Source: Lachancea kluyveri NRRL Y-12651 (taxonomy: Eukaryota; Ascomycota; Saccharomycetes; Saccharomycetales; Saccharomycetaceae). Taken from it: 64,000 nt of DNA. Numbering within the stretch: position 1 is the stretch's first letter; every line of letters begins with the position of its first letter. Location: positions 124,001 to 188,000 of the forward strand of contig CM000688.1 in NCBI GenBank assembly GCA_000149225.2, written 5' to 3'. The notes under the pieces were generated by a model. That model was not told the origin of the DNA. It saw only the letters and a program-made list of their open reading frames with translations, and did no database searches. Shown here one piece after another: positions 31,482 to 43,359 of the stretch. The translations under genes and the position numbers were made by a program.

Positions 31482-34400
31482 TCAAAAGGTATCAAGTGTG
31501 CCACAAAATAGCCACATCGATATCAGGTTAAATAAGTGGTATAGCCAATACAAGTTGCGGATTCCGTAAACCAAGCTGTAAAAAGATAAGTAAACAAGCG
31601 ACCCAAATGTTACTATACCATTGAAACCTTTATTTGATATCGTAGCTGGTATCCTGAAGGTAGAATTGCTTTCTACTAGTAGTATTACTGGCAAAATTGC
31701 CAAGAAATTATGATGCGATCTAAATGGAGTTTTCCACTTAATAGCAAAATTGTGGAGAAATACCACAATGATTGGGATATTGATCGGTATGATGAATAGA
31801 AACAACATCAACAAAGATGTGTTATAATTTCTTAAATTTGTGTAATTTTTGTCCATCTTGTTATCGATAATGGAAAGCTTGATGCACACTGTAATTTGTA
31901 CAAGCGCTGTTAAAATGAACGCAAATTGGTATGGAATATAGAGCACAACAGATATCATCAGCAACAACACCCCGATAGCGTGCCGAAGTTTAAATGCCCT
32001 ATCCAATTCTTTCTCTATAGTAAAAATGCTGGTATGATATTTTTCTGTTGCACACTTAGAGAGTAAACCTTCTAAAAATGTCGTAATTGCAAGAGCAATG
32101 AACTCAACGACCACAATAAATTTGTATACCAGAAATACCAACCCGATAGTGATTAGCAAAAAAAAAGGACCTAGCCACCACATGAAGAGTTCTCTAATAC
32201 CCAAAAAGAAAAAATTTGTTGTTATATGTTGTTCTTCTAATAGCAATGGATTGTTTAAGCCGACAGGATCCAACAAAAACAGAAGTCTCTGGATTATAGA
32301 AATGTTAGTAAGTGGAGTTAATAAACTGACGATCGCAAGCAACTTGAAGCCATGGTTTTTCAAAATACGACTCATCCCAACTTCAAAGCTGATGAATTCA
32401 CCTGACTCATTATAATAAAAAAATTGAGAGGCTAATACAAGCGCAATAAGTGCAATAGGAAAAGAAGCCATAGCCAATCTATATCTGAGGAATAACATCT
32501 TCAACGTCATGCACCAATCAACTGAGAGAGTTGCTTTCAATTCCACATATGGTGGTGAAATCAATGTCATTTTCAAAGACTTATCATGGGTCTCTTCTAG
32601 CGGAATAAATGGGGCGACATTGTGAAAATTTACCCGGAATGAATCACCACTAGCGGCTAGATGCCATTTGGTCTCAAAAGGTCTTTCAACCCATTGTCTA
32701 ATTAATGGCTGGAAAATAAGATCTTTTGAGCTATAGTTGATTTTCATTTTGTATGAAATTAAAGAACTCCACAAGTTTGGAAATCTTATTGTTGATATAG
32801 AAGAAGAGGCCCCCAATTCTTCATGAGAAAGTCGTACACCATTGGTAAGCATACTAAACATATTTTTGTTTACGGTCTTCATGGATTCTAGCGTTGTTAA
32901 CTCAGCGATTAAAAAGTTTCCTTGTATTTCGCTTTTTTTGGGAGTTTCTAGTGAAATAAAGTCATACTTAGCCAAAACTGTAGCATTTAGATTCAACACT
33001 TTAAAATACTTTTTTTCTTCATCTAATGACGAAGGTATAATAGTATCGATCCCTTCAACCGATTTTGGAATCTTAATCAAGTCATCCGTTGCAGACACAC
33101 ATTTCAACTTCTGTTCATTAGATCCGTCACTAAAGTTCATTTTCATTAAGCTTTTTTGGCAAAAGTAAATCGGTAGCTTATCTAAAGAAGTTAAAACAGA
33201 AAACTGTAGTTCTTCAGATTTATCTGGGATGTTGAATATACTGTATGCTGAGTAGCTTTGGATAGTGTCTGATTTTATTACGAGTTTTGCATTCGGTTTT
33301 ATTTCAATGGTATCTTCAAAGGAGTCTAGTGTACGAATTGCTTCCTTTTTTGGTCCAAATACATTGTAATCTTGTACAGCATAATCCTCCAGTCCTGATA
33401 GTAACAGCTTTCTAGATAGAGTCACTCTTTTTTCCAAAGGATAGGTTTTAGCAGGCGAGGTAACATCCACCATTTCCAACAAAAGCTTCGCAATTACACG
33501 TCTCAATTGATCACACCATACAACAGCTAAATGATCAACAGGAGTCCATACGCCTGGTATTGTAGTCGTATAGGTAGTAAAACCATTTGTGTATGGAATT
33601 ATATCCTCAATAATAGTGTAGTCGGCTGGTAAGACGGTGTCTAGAATGCCTCCAGTTATAGAGATCAAAGATACATTCTTGGAAAAAAAAGAGGAGTCGT
33701 CAGCAAATTTAGATCTCCAGTAATTGTTTACCTGGACATAAGTTTTTAGTATGTCTCCATCAAATGTTACAGGTGCTGCAGCATGTGGTGTAGAGAGTGT
33801 TATCACAGAATTCACAGACTCTGGAAGGTAATTCTTCAATGTCATCATCACCCTTGCGACAATACCACCCATTGAGTGGCCAATAACTATAACTGACGTG
33901 GGGGCAGGATACTTTTTATCACGCTTATTTTGCTTGTAAAGGGATAGAATATAGCTTACGGCATCGTTCAAATATTCTGCCTGGTCTAACATTGTTCTGC
34001 CATGGAATGCCGTGAAATCTTCATTGAAATCGGCTGTAAAGAAATCTAAGTTACTCGTGAGAGGATTGTTTATGTCGTTTACCGATTCAAAATACAAGTT
34101 AGCACTAGCAGCAGCAATGGACCTAGCCTGTTTAAAGCTGCCTGCGTTGCCTGGAATAAATAGTATTGGTATACCATCGAGTTGAATTTCGCCATTACTC
34201 AAAGGTTCTTTATCTTTCCCTTGCTCTCGGTATAAGTAGAGGTGATATTTTTGGGCTAGTTTTGTGTATCTTGTGTCAAACCCATCAATTTTAGCATAGG
34301 ATGGGTACATATAAATGGATCGGCACTGTGGTGAGTCCGCACCTTCAAATGGAGTGATTACGCTAATAAGCGCTGTCATGAGAAGAGCCGCTATTCCAAG

Positions 34401-34619
34401 CAAGGACACCAAATAAAGCCTATTTCTCAGTCTCTGTGGTCGATATCTATCTTTTTTTAAGTATGGAGATGCCAGTTCCGCTTGCATACTATCATTATTT
34501 GAACTTTCTGAAGAATGCATCGAGTTTCCTCTGGAGACTGGAGACTGTAATGTCGTGTACCGGCTTGCCAGAGCTCCGTTTTTGCGGGATATAATCCTGA
34601 GTATTTTTTTAAAGCCCAT
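31482..34619 (-). CDS. BST1: GPI inositol deacylase
   Basis: 1045 aa from the first ATG at 34619; the frame is open a few codons upstream but has only a GTG and then a stop. S. cerevisiae Bst1 is 1029. A basic cytosolic N-terminus, one TM at about 69-89, then the lumenal lipase domain with F-I-P-G-N-A-G-S and the nucleophile motif G-H-S-M-G-G (Ser about 249). The C-terminal 350 residues hold several hydrophobic segments. Bst1 removes the acyl chain from inositol of GPI anchors in the ER, needed for exit of GPI proteins and for quality control. Matches YFL025C in order and strand. Confidence 0.93.
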   Translation of the reverse strand: MGFKKILRIISRKNGALASRYTTLQSPVSRGNSMHSSESSNNDSMQAELASPYLKKDRYRPQRLRNRLYLVSLLGIAALLMTALISVITPFEGADSPQCRSIYMYPSYAKIDGFDTRYTKLAQKYHLYLYREQGKDKEPLSNGEIQLDGIPILFIPGNAGSFKQARSIAAASANLYFESVNDINNPLTSNLDFFTADFNEDFTAFHGRTMLDQAEYLNDAVSYILSLYKQNKRDKKYPAPTSVIVIGHSMGGIVARVMMTLKNYLPESVNSVITLSTPHAAAPVTFDGDILKTYVQVNNYWRSKFADDSSFFSKNVSLISITGGILDTVLPADYTIIEDIIPYTNGFTTYTTTIPGVWTPVDHLAVVWCDQLRRVIAKLLLEMVDVTSPAKTYPLEKRVTLSRKLLLSGLEDYAVQDYNVFGPKKEAIRTLDSFEDTIEIKPNAKLVIKSDTIQSYSAYSIFNIPDKSEELQFSVLTSLDKLPIYFCQKSLMKMNFSDGSNEQKLKCVSATDDLIKIPKSVEGIDTIIPSSLDEEKKYFKVLNLNATVLAKYDFISLETPKKSEIQGNFLIAELTTLESMKTVNKNMFSMLTNGVRLSHEELGASSSISTIRFPNLWSSLISYKMKINYSSKDLIFQPLIRQWVERPFETKWHLAASGDSFRVNFHNVAPFIPLEETHDKSLKMTLISPPYVELKATLSVDWCMTLKMLFLRYRLAMASFPIALIALVLASQFFYYNESGEFISFEVGMSRILKNHGFKLLAIVSLLTPLTNISIIQRLLFLLDPVGLNNPLLLEEQHITTNFFFLGIRELFMWWLGPFFLLITIGLVFLVYKFIVVVEFIALAITTFLEGLLSKCATEKYHTSIFTIEKELDRAFKLRHAIGVLLLMISVVLYIPYQFAFILTALVQITVCIKLSIIDNKMDKNYTNLRNYNTSLLMLFLFIIPINIPIIVVFLHNFAIKWKTPFRSHHNFLAILPVILLVESNSTFRIPATISNKGFNGIVTFGSLVYLSFYSLVYGIRNLYWLYHLFNLISMWLFCGTLDTF

Positions 34620-35209
34620 GCTATCCAGTACTTTGGACACTTGAAACTATGAATGCAAGGCGACTAGCTGTGTTTTAAATACCTTCTAAAGGCATTGTAC
34701 ATTTAAGCATAACAATGTTAATCTTTCCAAAACAGATCGAATCTCTGTGTAATATTGTACGAGATGTGGACACACAAAGGAATTAATACTTGAAGAATAG
34801 ACAGCGTAGACGCTTCTCATAACAAGTCTCAAGAATAACAAAAGGTTTCTGAAGTAAATCTCAAGGTTCAGCATTCCTGTAGTTTTTTGAAAAAAAAGTC
34901 ATGCACAGAATACAGTTTTAATGGAGCTTCTTTCAATGCCCAAAATGGCTTTCTTGTAAGCCCTGTCTTGTTTGCTGGAGTACACGTGGTAATAGTATAA
35001 TACACTTTATTGTCGTTAAACGGTCGTTAAAACTATTTATATAATATTAATGGGGAAGTGAAGTAAGTACGTTTCAAAACGTATGCAAAGGAGTAAATCG
35101 TCTGATTGTGAAAATCAAAATGCAATAATAATAACTGTGAGGGCAGTAACGAAAAAGGAGAGCAGGAAAAAAAAAGAATGCTAGTCAGTAATTCTGAAGT
35201 GGAGCAGCC
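34620..35209. other. Intergenic BST1 promoter / EPL1 3' end
   Basis: 590 bp between two - strand genes; A/T-rich, no gene recognised. Confidence 0.5.
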
Positions 35210-36196
35210 CTATTTTACTGCATTTAGTTGCTGCCTGGGAGTTGTCGATTTTTTAGAAGAAGAGGAAGAAGAGGTTGAAGCTGGGGTAGAAACACCGTTT
35301 TTTGACGTTGTCGTTGAACTACCATTGGCTTGGTGTTGTCTGTGTGTGTCAGATGAGGTGACTAGCTTTTGATTCCTTCTGCGATTATAAATCTCCTGAC
35401 GATACTTTAAGGTAGCATCCCGCAATTGTTCATAAGACTTGGTGCCCAGCATAGTCCCAAACCTGATGACCTGTGTACTATTGGATATTTGGTTCAACCT
35501 AGCAGGCTCGTTGGAAAATTTGGTACCGTACTCGTTAGATTCTGAATCGTATTTCCATTTGTCCACCAATCTGACGAGACTGTCTAATTTGGAGTCATAT
35601 ACATTAATAGTCTTATGCTCTTGCTCTTGATCATCGATGGAAGAAAAATCTACAAATTCGTCTAGGTAGTTCGTTCGGTTGACGAGACCCTTTCGATCAA
35701 TGTATTCTATGCCACAGCGACCAATACGCCTTCTAAATTTAAGTGGAAGTTCCCTCGTATGCACTTCTCTCTTTTCTTGAAATGGGTTGTAAACTTCCAA
35801 CTTTTTGAGCTTAGAGGTATCAACTAAATCACCATCTTTGTTGTAAACAGATATTTCTCCAGTACTACCGTTAATGTAACCCTCTAAATTAGGAGTGTAA
35901 AAAGATCTTTCAATCTCAAATTTGGAGGAGGCAATAGAGGAAAAAGGAGCATTGGTCGGCGATACATCTTTAGGGATAGACATGTTAAAAACTGGATTAT
36001 AAGGATCGTCTGTCAAATTGAAAAACATTCCTCCATCTTCCAATTTTCTTTTCCTCATCCGATCTTCGACAAATTTCTTAGCGCTAACTTCCTTGTTAGA
36101 TAAAATTTTGCCAACGTCCTCCAACACAATATCGGGGATCTTTGAGCTTGGTAGTTTGACGTATACATGTGCAGCCATTGGATTTCCTTGTTGTTT

Positions 36197-36240
<44 letters not shown>

Positions 36241-36280
36241 GCTGTTGTTGTTGCTGTTGTTGTTGTTGCTGTTGTTGCAA

Positions 36281-36311
<31 letters not shown>

Positions 36312-37591
36312 TGCTGTTGTAATAGTAAATGTTGTTGTTGTTGTTGCTGTTGCAGCTGTTGTTTTGTTAACTTGTTCGGGTTTTTGGTGAGGGCCTGCTT
36401 GGTCCCGATCAAAGGTCCAGAACTGGAACCAGACTTTTTAAATGCTTTGCCCTTGAGCTTTTTGACAAGATCTGAAGAAAAGCTCTGCTTCTTGTTCATA
36501 ACAACATTGCTTGTCAACCTTCTCTTCTTGTGGCTGACTAAATCCTCATCTTCGCCTTGTACACCTAGTGTACGTTTCAAAGGTTTAATAGTACATCTGA
36601 GCTGGAAAATTTCACGGTCCTTCTCAAGCATTTCTAAAGACATCTTTTCACGTTTTGCTACCAGCAATGCAAGTTCTTTTGTGTAGCGAAGTTGCTGCAG
36701 AAGCATGCGCAATTTGTGACTATTCTGAACATCCACCCGTCTAGTTTTTCTTGCTTGTCTAAACTCTCTTCTACGGAAACAAACGTAAGGATCGTTATCT
36801 TCCTTATCACCAGGCCTCTCAAACTTCAGCTGTGGAAATATCACTTCGCCATTAACCTCAATTTTCCTTAGCCTCCAATAATCATAAACTGTGGGGCCAA
36901 ATTCTTCAATAAGTATGGATATTGACCTTATTTTATCACTAGAAACAGGATCTAGCTGTGTGGTAAACGGTACGTCTTTCAGTCCTAATTCATTGGCTAA
37001 CATTGACTTCATACCACTATCACCATGATCACTTTTTAAAATAGTGGGCTTGATTTCGTCAAAAGATAGAATGCTTTCGGGATCCATGCTTAGAAACGGT
37101 TGCCGCTCCTTAATTGCAGCTTCGAAGTTGCTACAAAGTATTTCGAACTCATCTTCTGTTAGTATCTCACTACTTTTCACACCTTTGTTAACAACGTTTT
37201 TCAGGAAATCCTCATCTCTTTCGTCCATGTTGTAACTTGCACCACAACAGTCTTCGACCGTTGCAGAAAACCGTATGTAGCTAGTTGGCTCTATGAACTT
37301 TCCCTGGTAAAACCTATCAAACTCAGGCCACGTTCTCGATGCATCTGGAGTTGGGATGTACAAATTCTTGGGATTTAGCTGATTCCCCTGTAAAATCTTG
37401 TGTAGATGGACTTCCTTTTCCTCGTTTTTTTCCACACCCGTTTCGATTTCGACCAATTCTCGCTGTTGTAGCTCTTCTTTGTCCACATCTTTTAGATCGG
37501 TTACTTTATAAATATGAAGTCGTTGTTTGACGGAAATTTTCCGTTGTCTAAACCTTGTACTGGCTGATTCAGATGCAGACGGTGTCGGCAT
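35210..37591 (-). CDS. EPL1: Enhancer of Polycomb-like NuA4 scaffold
   Basis: 793 aa (S. cerevisiae 832). The N-terminal EPcA region (to about residue 330) contains the conserved [21 protein letters not shown] and [11 protein letters not shown] segments that bind Esa1 and Yng2 to form Piccolo NuA4. A long glutamine tract occupies about residues 410-467 and separates it from the C-terminal half, which in S. cerevisiae tethers Piccolo to the rest of NuA4. Acts in the nucleus in H4/H2A acetylation. Divergent from BUD27, as YFL024C is. The ATG at 37591 is the first in frame. Confidence 0.93.
36189..36363. repeat. CAA/CAG polyglutamine-coding repeat in EPL1
   Basis: Trinucleotide repeat of mixed CAA/CAG units (TTG/CTG on +) with a few leucine and histidine codons. 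Mixed codons make it more stable than a pure CAG repeat. It also opens long meaningless antisense frames. Confidence 0.9.
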
Positions 37592-38383
37592 TTTCTGTTT
37601 TAGTGTCGTTGTGCTTGTTAATCACGAAATTACACACGTGACTTTGATGCTTAAAAAAAATTTTTTTCGTTTGTTTGTCCGGCTAATGGGGCCAAGGTGC
37701 TGATGTTGAAAAAAAAAGCCTTGACTTGGTGTAAAGAAATAGAGGATGCTGTGAAAAATCAATCTCTAGATTTCTATTAGCTAAATGGATAACTTGGAAA
37801 GCCAGCTATTCCTAGATTGATACCTTACTTATCTAAGTTGTATGCGCAGAAAGTGCCTTAGCTTATGGTTGTTGTCCGGCAAAACACGCAAACCACTACC
37901 GAAAAAAAAAAAAGAAAAATCGATGGGGATATAAGCCAGAAAAGCGCTTGTAAGGAAGGGTAAGTAAAAAAAGGATTTCTAGTCTTTTTACACGAACTTT
38001 CAGCTGATCTTCGAAAAACACACGATAAAAGTGGAGCTTTTAAACTGACAGTATGTTTGTTGCGCAGTATTGACAGTCTATAGTGTCCTTTAATTGGACT
38101 GTGTCCTTTTTTAATAATTAGCTAATGCAGATAGGTTTCTTGTTGTTTTTGGTTGTGGAAAACGCCACCCGCAAAAAAAGGAGAAGCCAACCGCAAAAAA
38201 CGGCCATGGCAAAACTCGAATCGAAAATACCAGAATGTTTGGGTCTACGTGAATAGTGAGTATAATCACGTGATTAGAACATTTGAAAAATTTTAGGATA
38301 TCTGTATAACGATGAGATGAGTTGGTGGTATGCCATTCTAACGTTGAGTTCAGAGTTTTAAAAACGTTGAGCTGACCGCTGTC
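37592..38383. other. Divergent promoter region EPL1 / BUD27
   Basis: 790 bp with two Cbf1-type sites: CACGTGAC at 37635-37642, close to EPL1, and the symmetric 38265-38274 site before BUD27. Several A runs. No gene. Confidence 0.55.
38265..38274. promoter_or_regulatory. Palindromic Cbf1-type site upstream of BUD27
   Basis: ATCACGTGAT, a perfect two-sided RTCACGTGAY match, 110 bp upstream of the BUD27 ATG. Confidence 0.5.
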
Positions 38384-41238
38384 ATGGACGAACTTGTTAA
38401 TAAGGTAAATAAGACAATTTCCAATCTAAAAGGCAAAAATGAGTTCTTGAGAGAACAAGAAATTCAATACGCTCACATCAAACAACAATTGCTGGCATAC
38501 AATAGTGATGATTACACACAGAGTGGCGAGGGCACAAAAGGTCTAGTGTTTGGCGAGATCATCATTTCTTCTAAAATTTTTTTAAATATCGGTTATGAGT
38601 ATTATGTGGAAAAGTCAAAAGAGGAAGTCGTGTCCTTCGTTGATAACAGGTTAAAAGTTATCAGGAATGCAGTTGAACAGTTCCAGCTTAAGCTTGAAGA
38701 GGCTAACCAGGTGTTAAAAGACATTGAACATACCCGAGCTTTGGAATCTGGAGAGAAACAAAGTCATCAGAAGCAGCCTGAGCAACAGGCAGTAAACGAA
38801 GATGGTTTACCTTTTATGGAAATCAGAGAAGAGCTGGACGATGACGGAAACGTTGTTGATAGTAAAATAAGTCGTACAGATACTAATTTTCTACAGAAGT
38901 TCGATGAAGCAAAAGCTTTGAACGATGTGCAAGACACGAGAATTGGTTCCATACAAGAAACGGAGGTGAACCAAAAAGCAATGGAAAATGGACTTCAAGA
39001 TTCTGCATCGGTGCACTTGAAAAAGCACCTTTCCCGGGATACTATTGATAAAAATAATGGAATGAAAGGTACTCCCAATCTGACTACTGAGCGGGAAAAG
39101 CAGTTGGATCAAGATGAATTTGACGATTTTTATGATGTTTTGGAAGAAATGGGCATTATAGACAAAAAGGAGATTTACCTGAATAAAAAACATAATGTAA
39201 TACCAAGAATCGAGGAAATCAAGGAAGATCATTTTGACGCTTCTTTTGAGCAGAATTTGAGGACGAAATTGCAAAAGAATCCGTCTGATGACACGAAAAA
39301 GAAAGAGGATGAATTTGATGGCCGTGAAAGTACAAAAAACCGTTCGCATCTCAACCAGAAAGCTGAAAGCATTGTGGGTGAAATAGTTGAAAAAGATTCC
39401 CCACTATCAAAGATGTTGAATTGAATGATATTTGTATTAAGGGAAACGATGTAGGACTTTTGGATCGAAAGTTTGACTCCGAAAAACCTGCCATCGATCC
39501 ACAGGATATTTATACTTTTGATGATATTGTCCAACAGTTGGACCAAACAGATGATTTAGAAGATGGAGAGGTTAACGAAACTGAAATCCAATTTGATTTC
39601 CTGGCATACGATGAGGGGTTGCATGATAGCGAAAGAAAGAAAGAATTCAGTGGCGTCAGAAGAAATGGCATCAACAGCGATAATTATGAAGATGAGGAAG
39701 ACGGTGACGACGACGAAGACGATGATGATGATGATTACTATTATGAACATCTACCGTCTCTAGTTCCAGGTGCTGCTCAAAAGTCTTTCATGGACCAAAT
39801 AAGTAAGATGCGTTCTGAGAGACTGGCTAATTTAAAAGAAGAGTCGAACGGGGACGAGGAAAACGTTAGGCTGAAACCGATTTTAAAGAAAGAAACTTCT
39901 TCAAAGGAGAATAGCAAGGGGAAGAAATCCGTTGGATTCGCCTCGGAGCTGGACATCTATGAAGTTGAAAATGTTAAGGGAGAAACTAAAAAGAACACTT
40001 TCAACTTTCCTCGCTTCCCCTTTCAACAGCAGTACTACGATTATCAGGAATATACGGACGATGACTCTGCAGTGAGTACAGACGATTTCGATAGCGAATT
40101 ATTTGCTAGCATGCTTGGTATAAAGGAGGCTGATGAGATTCATGATAAGTATAAGGACCAGGTCTTGGAGAAAGAATTAAAACCAGTGCAAAACAAACCT
40201 AAAGTTTCAAGATTTAAGCAAGCAAGAAAAAATAAAGAGAGAGGAGCTGAATTTACGCATACAGCGCAAAAGCAAACTTTCTTAAGCGTACAGGATTCTG
40301 CTGTTCAAAATTCGGTATCTGATGCAGACAATGACAAAACTATGTCTTATGAAATTGTTGAAAAAGAATCTGTCGTGGGCAATATCTTTGAGAAGGGTTG
40401 TGCCATCCCAGATACGCCTGTAATGGGATCTGCCACAACCAGGACAGAGGAAGATAACGTGACCATCCACGATTCCATCACTGGCAATGCCACTTCCAGG
40501 TTTGGTAAAGAGATGAACTCACTGCGCAAGCCTAAAAAAAAGACAGTTAAACCTCCCGTTTCAGTTTTCTCCAAAACTCAAGATCAAAAATCGGTGAGAG
40601 AAAGCCAGCTCAAAGAACCTGAGAAACCCGCATCTGCCTTGAATGGTGTACAAATACGCGAAGTGTCAGAGCCTGTACAAGATTTGGTTCCCGGAAATGG
40701 CTTTGAAGTACCAGACAATGATGAGACCAGCGATTTCAAGAAACCGTTTGTTGACTTCCAGCGGTTGGGCAACAATCTAGATGACATGGCTAGAGCATAC
40801 TTATTAGGAATGTACGACGGCGACATCGATGACCCTGGCACGGTTGTTGAAAAACTGGATGATTTTAAACGCTATAACGAAGAAGCTGAAGTGTTAGAGG
40901 ATGAGATTCAAGAATTCATCCAGGAAGATGGTAACGGTGAGGATGAAGGCTTGCAAACATTTAACGAGGAAGGAGATGAGCCTATGGTGACCGACGTTAT
41001 AGAGCACAACGTTGAACAGGACTTTGACGAAGATAGCTATGATATCGGATTGCAAGAGCACACACTGCAAGAAGAAGTATCCGTCCAATACCACAAGATG
41101 AGACACCAAATGATTGCAGCTCAGAACGGGGTCCAGAAATCGTTACGCGAACTAGAGCTGGAACCTATCGATGAGTACGGCAATCCAGTTAAAACCAGTA
41201 GATTTAAATCGGCCAAGTTGAAGATGGACTACAGGTAA
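38384..41238 (+). CDS. BUD27: URI-type unconventional prefoldin, split by a frameshift
   Basis: Two overlapping frames together give about 950 aa: 38384-39424 (346 aa, ending in TGA) and a frame open from about 39391 to 41238 (605 codons from 39421). The first has the prefoldin alpha-like helices (about 1-120, with the F-G-E-I-I-I-S beta-hairpin region). The second has acidic stretches and the conserved tail Y-G-N-P-V-K-T-S-R-F-K-S. Bud27/URI assists assembly of RNA polymerases I-III in the cytoplasm and links to TOR. The second frame begins without an ATG, so the halves were one gene. One missing base, most simply in the C4 run near 39399-39402, would explain the break. No X-XXY-YYZ slippery heptamer is present. 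Sequencing error, a recent null allele or an unknown recoding event remain possible. S. cerevisiae Bud27 is 796 aa. Confidence 0.85.
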
Positions 41239-42047
41239 AATTGTAGCAATATTAGTGCGGAGTAGATATTGAGATATAGTTTGCGCCTGCTTGAGAAGCC
41301 GGCCCTATTTGTCGGCTTCCACTTAACGACGCAGTTTATAACCAAAGATTTTACTAAGATCAAATTCCTCTAGCCTTTTCTCCTACTTATAAGAAAGCAA
41401 AGTATGCCCATAACCACTACTTTAGTTAGGTACGTTTTGACTATATTCTCCGAGAAATTGAATATCTGGAGTATAGTTCTAGCGCAATAGCACGTGATTA
41501 AACCTGATGTTTTAGATTGACCTCCGCATTTGAATGGTCCTGTTTAATACGCAGACGTATCTCATTATCAAAAATGTCCGTTCAAGGGGCTTCGCATGGG
41601 TGCTGCATTTCGGCTAACGGATATTAACTTTATCCGTTCCGAAAAGATAGTGCCTGTAACACGGGCCGAGCATGATTGTGTGGCTCCACACAGTGTCTGT
41701 ATGTGTCTTCAACATAAAACTAGACAATCCGAGGGATTGACGTTTGGAAAAGTGGGTAGTAGTTATGTTTTGTTATAAATATGGCCTGCTATCACTTGTC
41801 CTGAGAGGCCATCTCTATTTCCTAGTCTGGAAGGTGTTGCATATCGTTTTATAGCCAACGTTAGGTAAACAGAACATCATATTTCTGGCATCAACAGCAT
41901 AACCCATCTTTTACAAACAGTCGACATTTCAAATAGGCAAATAAGATTACAAAACAACTACGCTCACATAAAATTTTCAGTGACGCAGTTTGAACTTATT
42001 ATAATTCTTAACAATCGTGTATCTTCTTTTTTTTTTGTTACCATTGA
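41239..42047. other. Intergenic BUD27 / GCR1_C gene
   Basis: 810 bp. A 7-bp-stem inverted repeat (41295-41319, GAAGCCG/CGGCTTC) follows the BUD27 stop. CACGTGAT lies at 41491-41498. A 60-codon open frame at 41596 is not convincing. Confidence 0.5.
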
Positions 42048-43253
42048 ATGATGGAAAGTCAACAAAGCATCGAGCTAGAGCATGAACCACAGTTGCTAAT
42101 AAACAAACAGTCAGAATTTGATAAGCAACAAACTACTCTCTCTGAACCAAGGCTGCATAACTTGCTGTTCTCGATGAACAATAAATCCTCTGTTCCTTAT
42201 AACGGCACTAACGAACAAGATATTACTCCACCAAAGGACGAGCGATACTTAAAGAGCGATGAGTTCTACTACACCGCATCTTTCCAAGCGAGGCCTCGTG
42301 CTGAACACTTTGACTTCGACACGGCAGATAACATAGAAGAGCAAGACGTTAGTCGAGATCAAGCAGACGACAGCCACTTCAGTAACTTTTACCAAGACGA
42401 ACAACAATCGGTATATTCGCAGGTAGCTACTGATGAGGATGTGGACGACGAGGCGTCTCATATCCAGGATATTATCGACAGGCTTTCAGTCTTTAAACAG
42501 GAGTTCCACGAGCTAATCAAAAAAATGGATTATGCATCTCTTGCCTCCTCTCATTCACGTCAAGACCAAAGACCGCTCGAGGTTTCACAACCACCTTCGT
42601 TGATGAGTAAAGTCGTCGACGATGTAGTACTATCTTTGCATGATTTGCTTCCCAAGAGCCGGTGCCCCGAGAAGAGAACAGGTGGTAAGGTGACCAAGTT
42701 GCCAAAGACAGAAAAGCGTGAGTCTGTTGAAGCCAGTGGGTTTCTGCAAATCCTATCATCAGCATCCTTGGAGGATGACCCCTGTGCGAACCTACCCAAT
42801 TTTGGCGTTGTGCTGATCAAATCACCAGCCTCTGTGTCACAGCTCTGGGATGAGTACACTAAACTTCCTAGTGAATGGCCTATAGACGACTTATTCAGCT
42901 TTACATTACAGCAGCAACAACAACAACATGGCTCCAGTAACGGAGTTGGCGCCAATATCGAAACTATAATTAAACGCAGGACAACTATCCAGGATTTAGA
43001 AAGGAAGTATGGTTCATCTTGGCGCAATAATGACAAAAATTTCTCTAGACAAATAAACCGTCGAAAGAAGATATGGTGTGCAATTGAGGATGGCTTAAGG
43101 GATGGCTTGAAATTGGAGGAGTGCTTTCTGATTTTGGAAAACTACGTTAGAGAAAGGGGCAAGGGTCTAAGTTGGTATTACAACGGCGTCCCCTTTAAGC
43201 TTCCCGAGATGAAGACAAAAAACCCTAACCATGCCTATCAAAAGGATAAATAA
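42048..43253 (+). CDS. GCR1_C-domain regulator (Msn1/Hot1/Gcr1-like)
   Basis: 401 aa. The C-terminal region (about 305-392) reads R-R-T-T-I-Q-D-L-E-R-K-Y-G-S-S-W-R, then N-R-R-K-K-I-W-C-A-I-E-D-G, then a final helix and L-S-W-Y-Y-N. This is the GCR1_C DNA-binding fold shared by Gcr1, Hot1 and Msn1. A helical segment at about 140-165 may dimerise; a short Q run lies at about 287-293. Size is closest to Msn1 (382 aa), but I cannot assign orthology. In neither S. cerevisiae track is there such a gene between BUD27 and FRS2 or between SPT8 and OSW2, so the locus is an ancestral gene lost there or a lineage-specific copy. Two adjacent ATGs; the first is used. Confidence 0.8.
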   Translation: MMESQQSIELEHEPQLLINKQSEFDKQQTTLSEPRLHNLLFSMNNKSSVPYNGTNEQDITPPKDERYLKSDEFYYTASFQARPRAEHFDFDTADNIEEQDVSRDQADDSHFSNFYQDEQQSVYSQVATDEDVDDEASHIQDIIDRLSVFKQEFHELIKKMDYASLASSHSRQDQRPLEVSQPPSLMSKVVDDVVLSLHDLLPKSRCPEKRTGGKVTKLPKTEKRESVEASGFLQILSSASLEDDPCANLPNFGVVLIKSPASVSQLWDEYTKLPSEWPIDDLFSFTLQQQQQQHGSSNGVGANIETIIKRRTTIQDLERKYGSSWRNNDKNFSRQINRRKKIWCAIEDGLRDGLKLEECFLILENYVRERGKGLSWYYNGVPFKLPEMKTKNPNHAYQKDK

Positions 43254-43359
43254 GATTTATAATGAGGTAAAAGCATAACAATCTACTCAAACTTTAGTCC
43301 GTTCTATCGGCTGGAATATCGTGCTGAGTGCATAACTGCTTTCATATTGCCGCTCTGAG

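Noticed and set aside
36018-36686. Cysteine-run open frame (222 codons) on the + strand
   Set aside because: Antisense shadow of the EPL1 glutamine repeat; pure repeat translation.
39380-39430. Programmed -1 ribosomal frameshifting in BUD27
   Set aside because: No X-XXY-YYZ heptamer in the zero frame at the overlap; a mutation or sequencing error is simpler.
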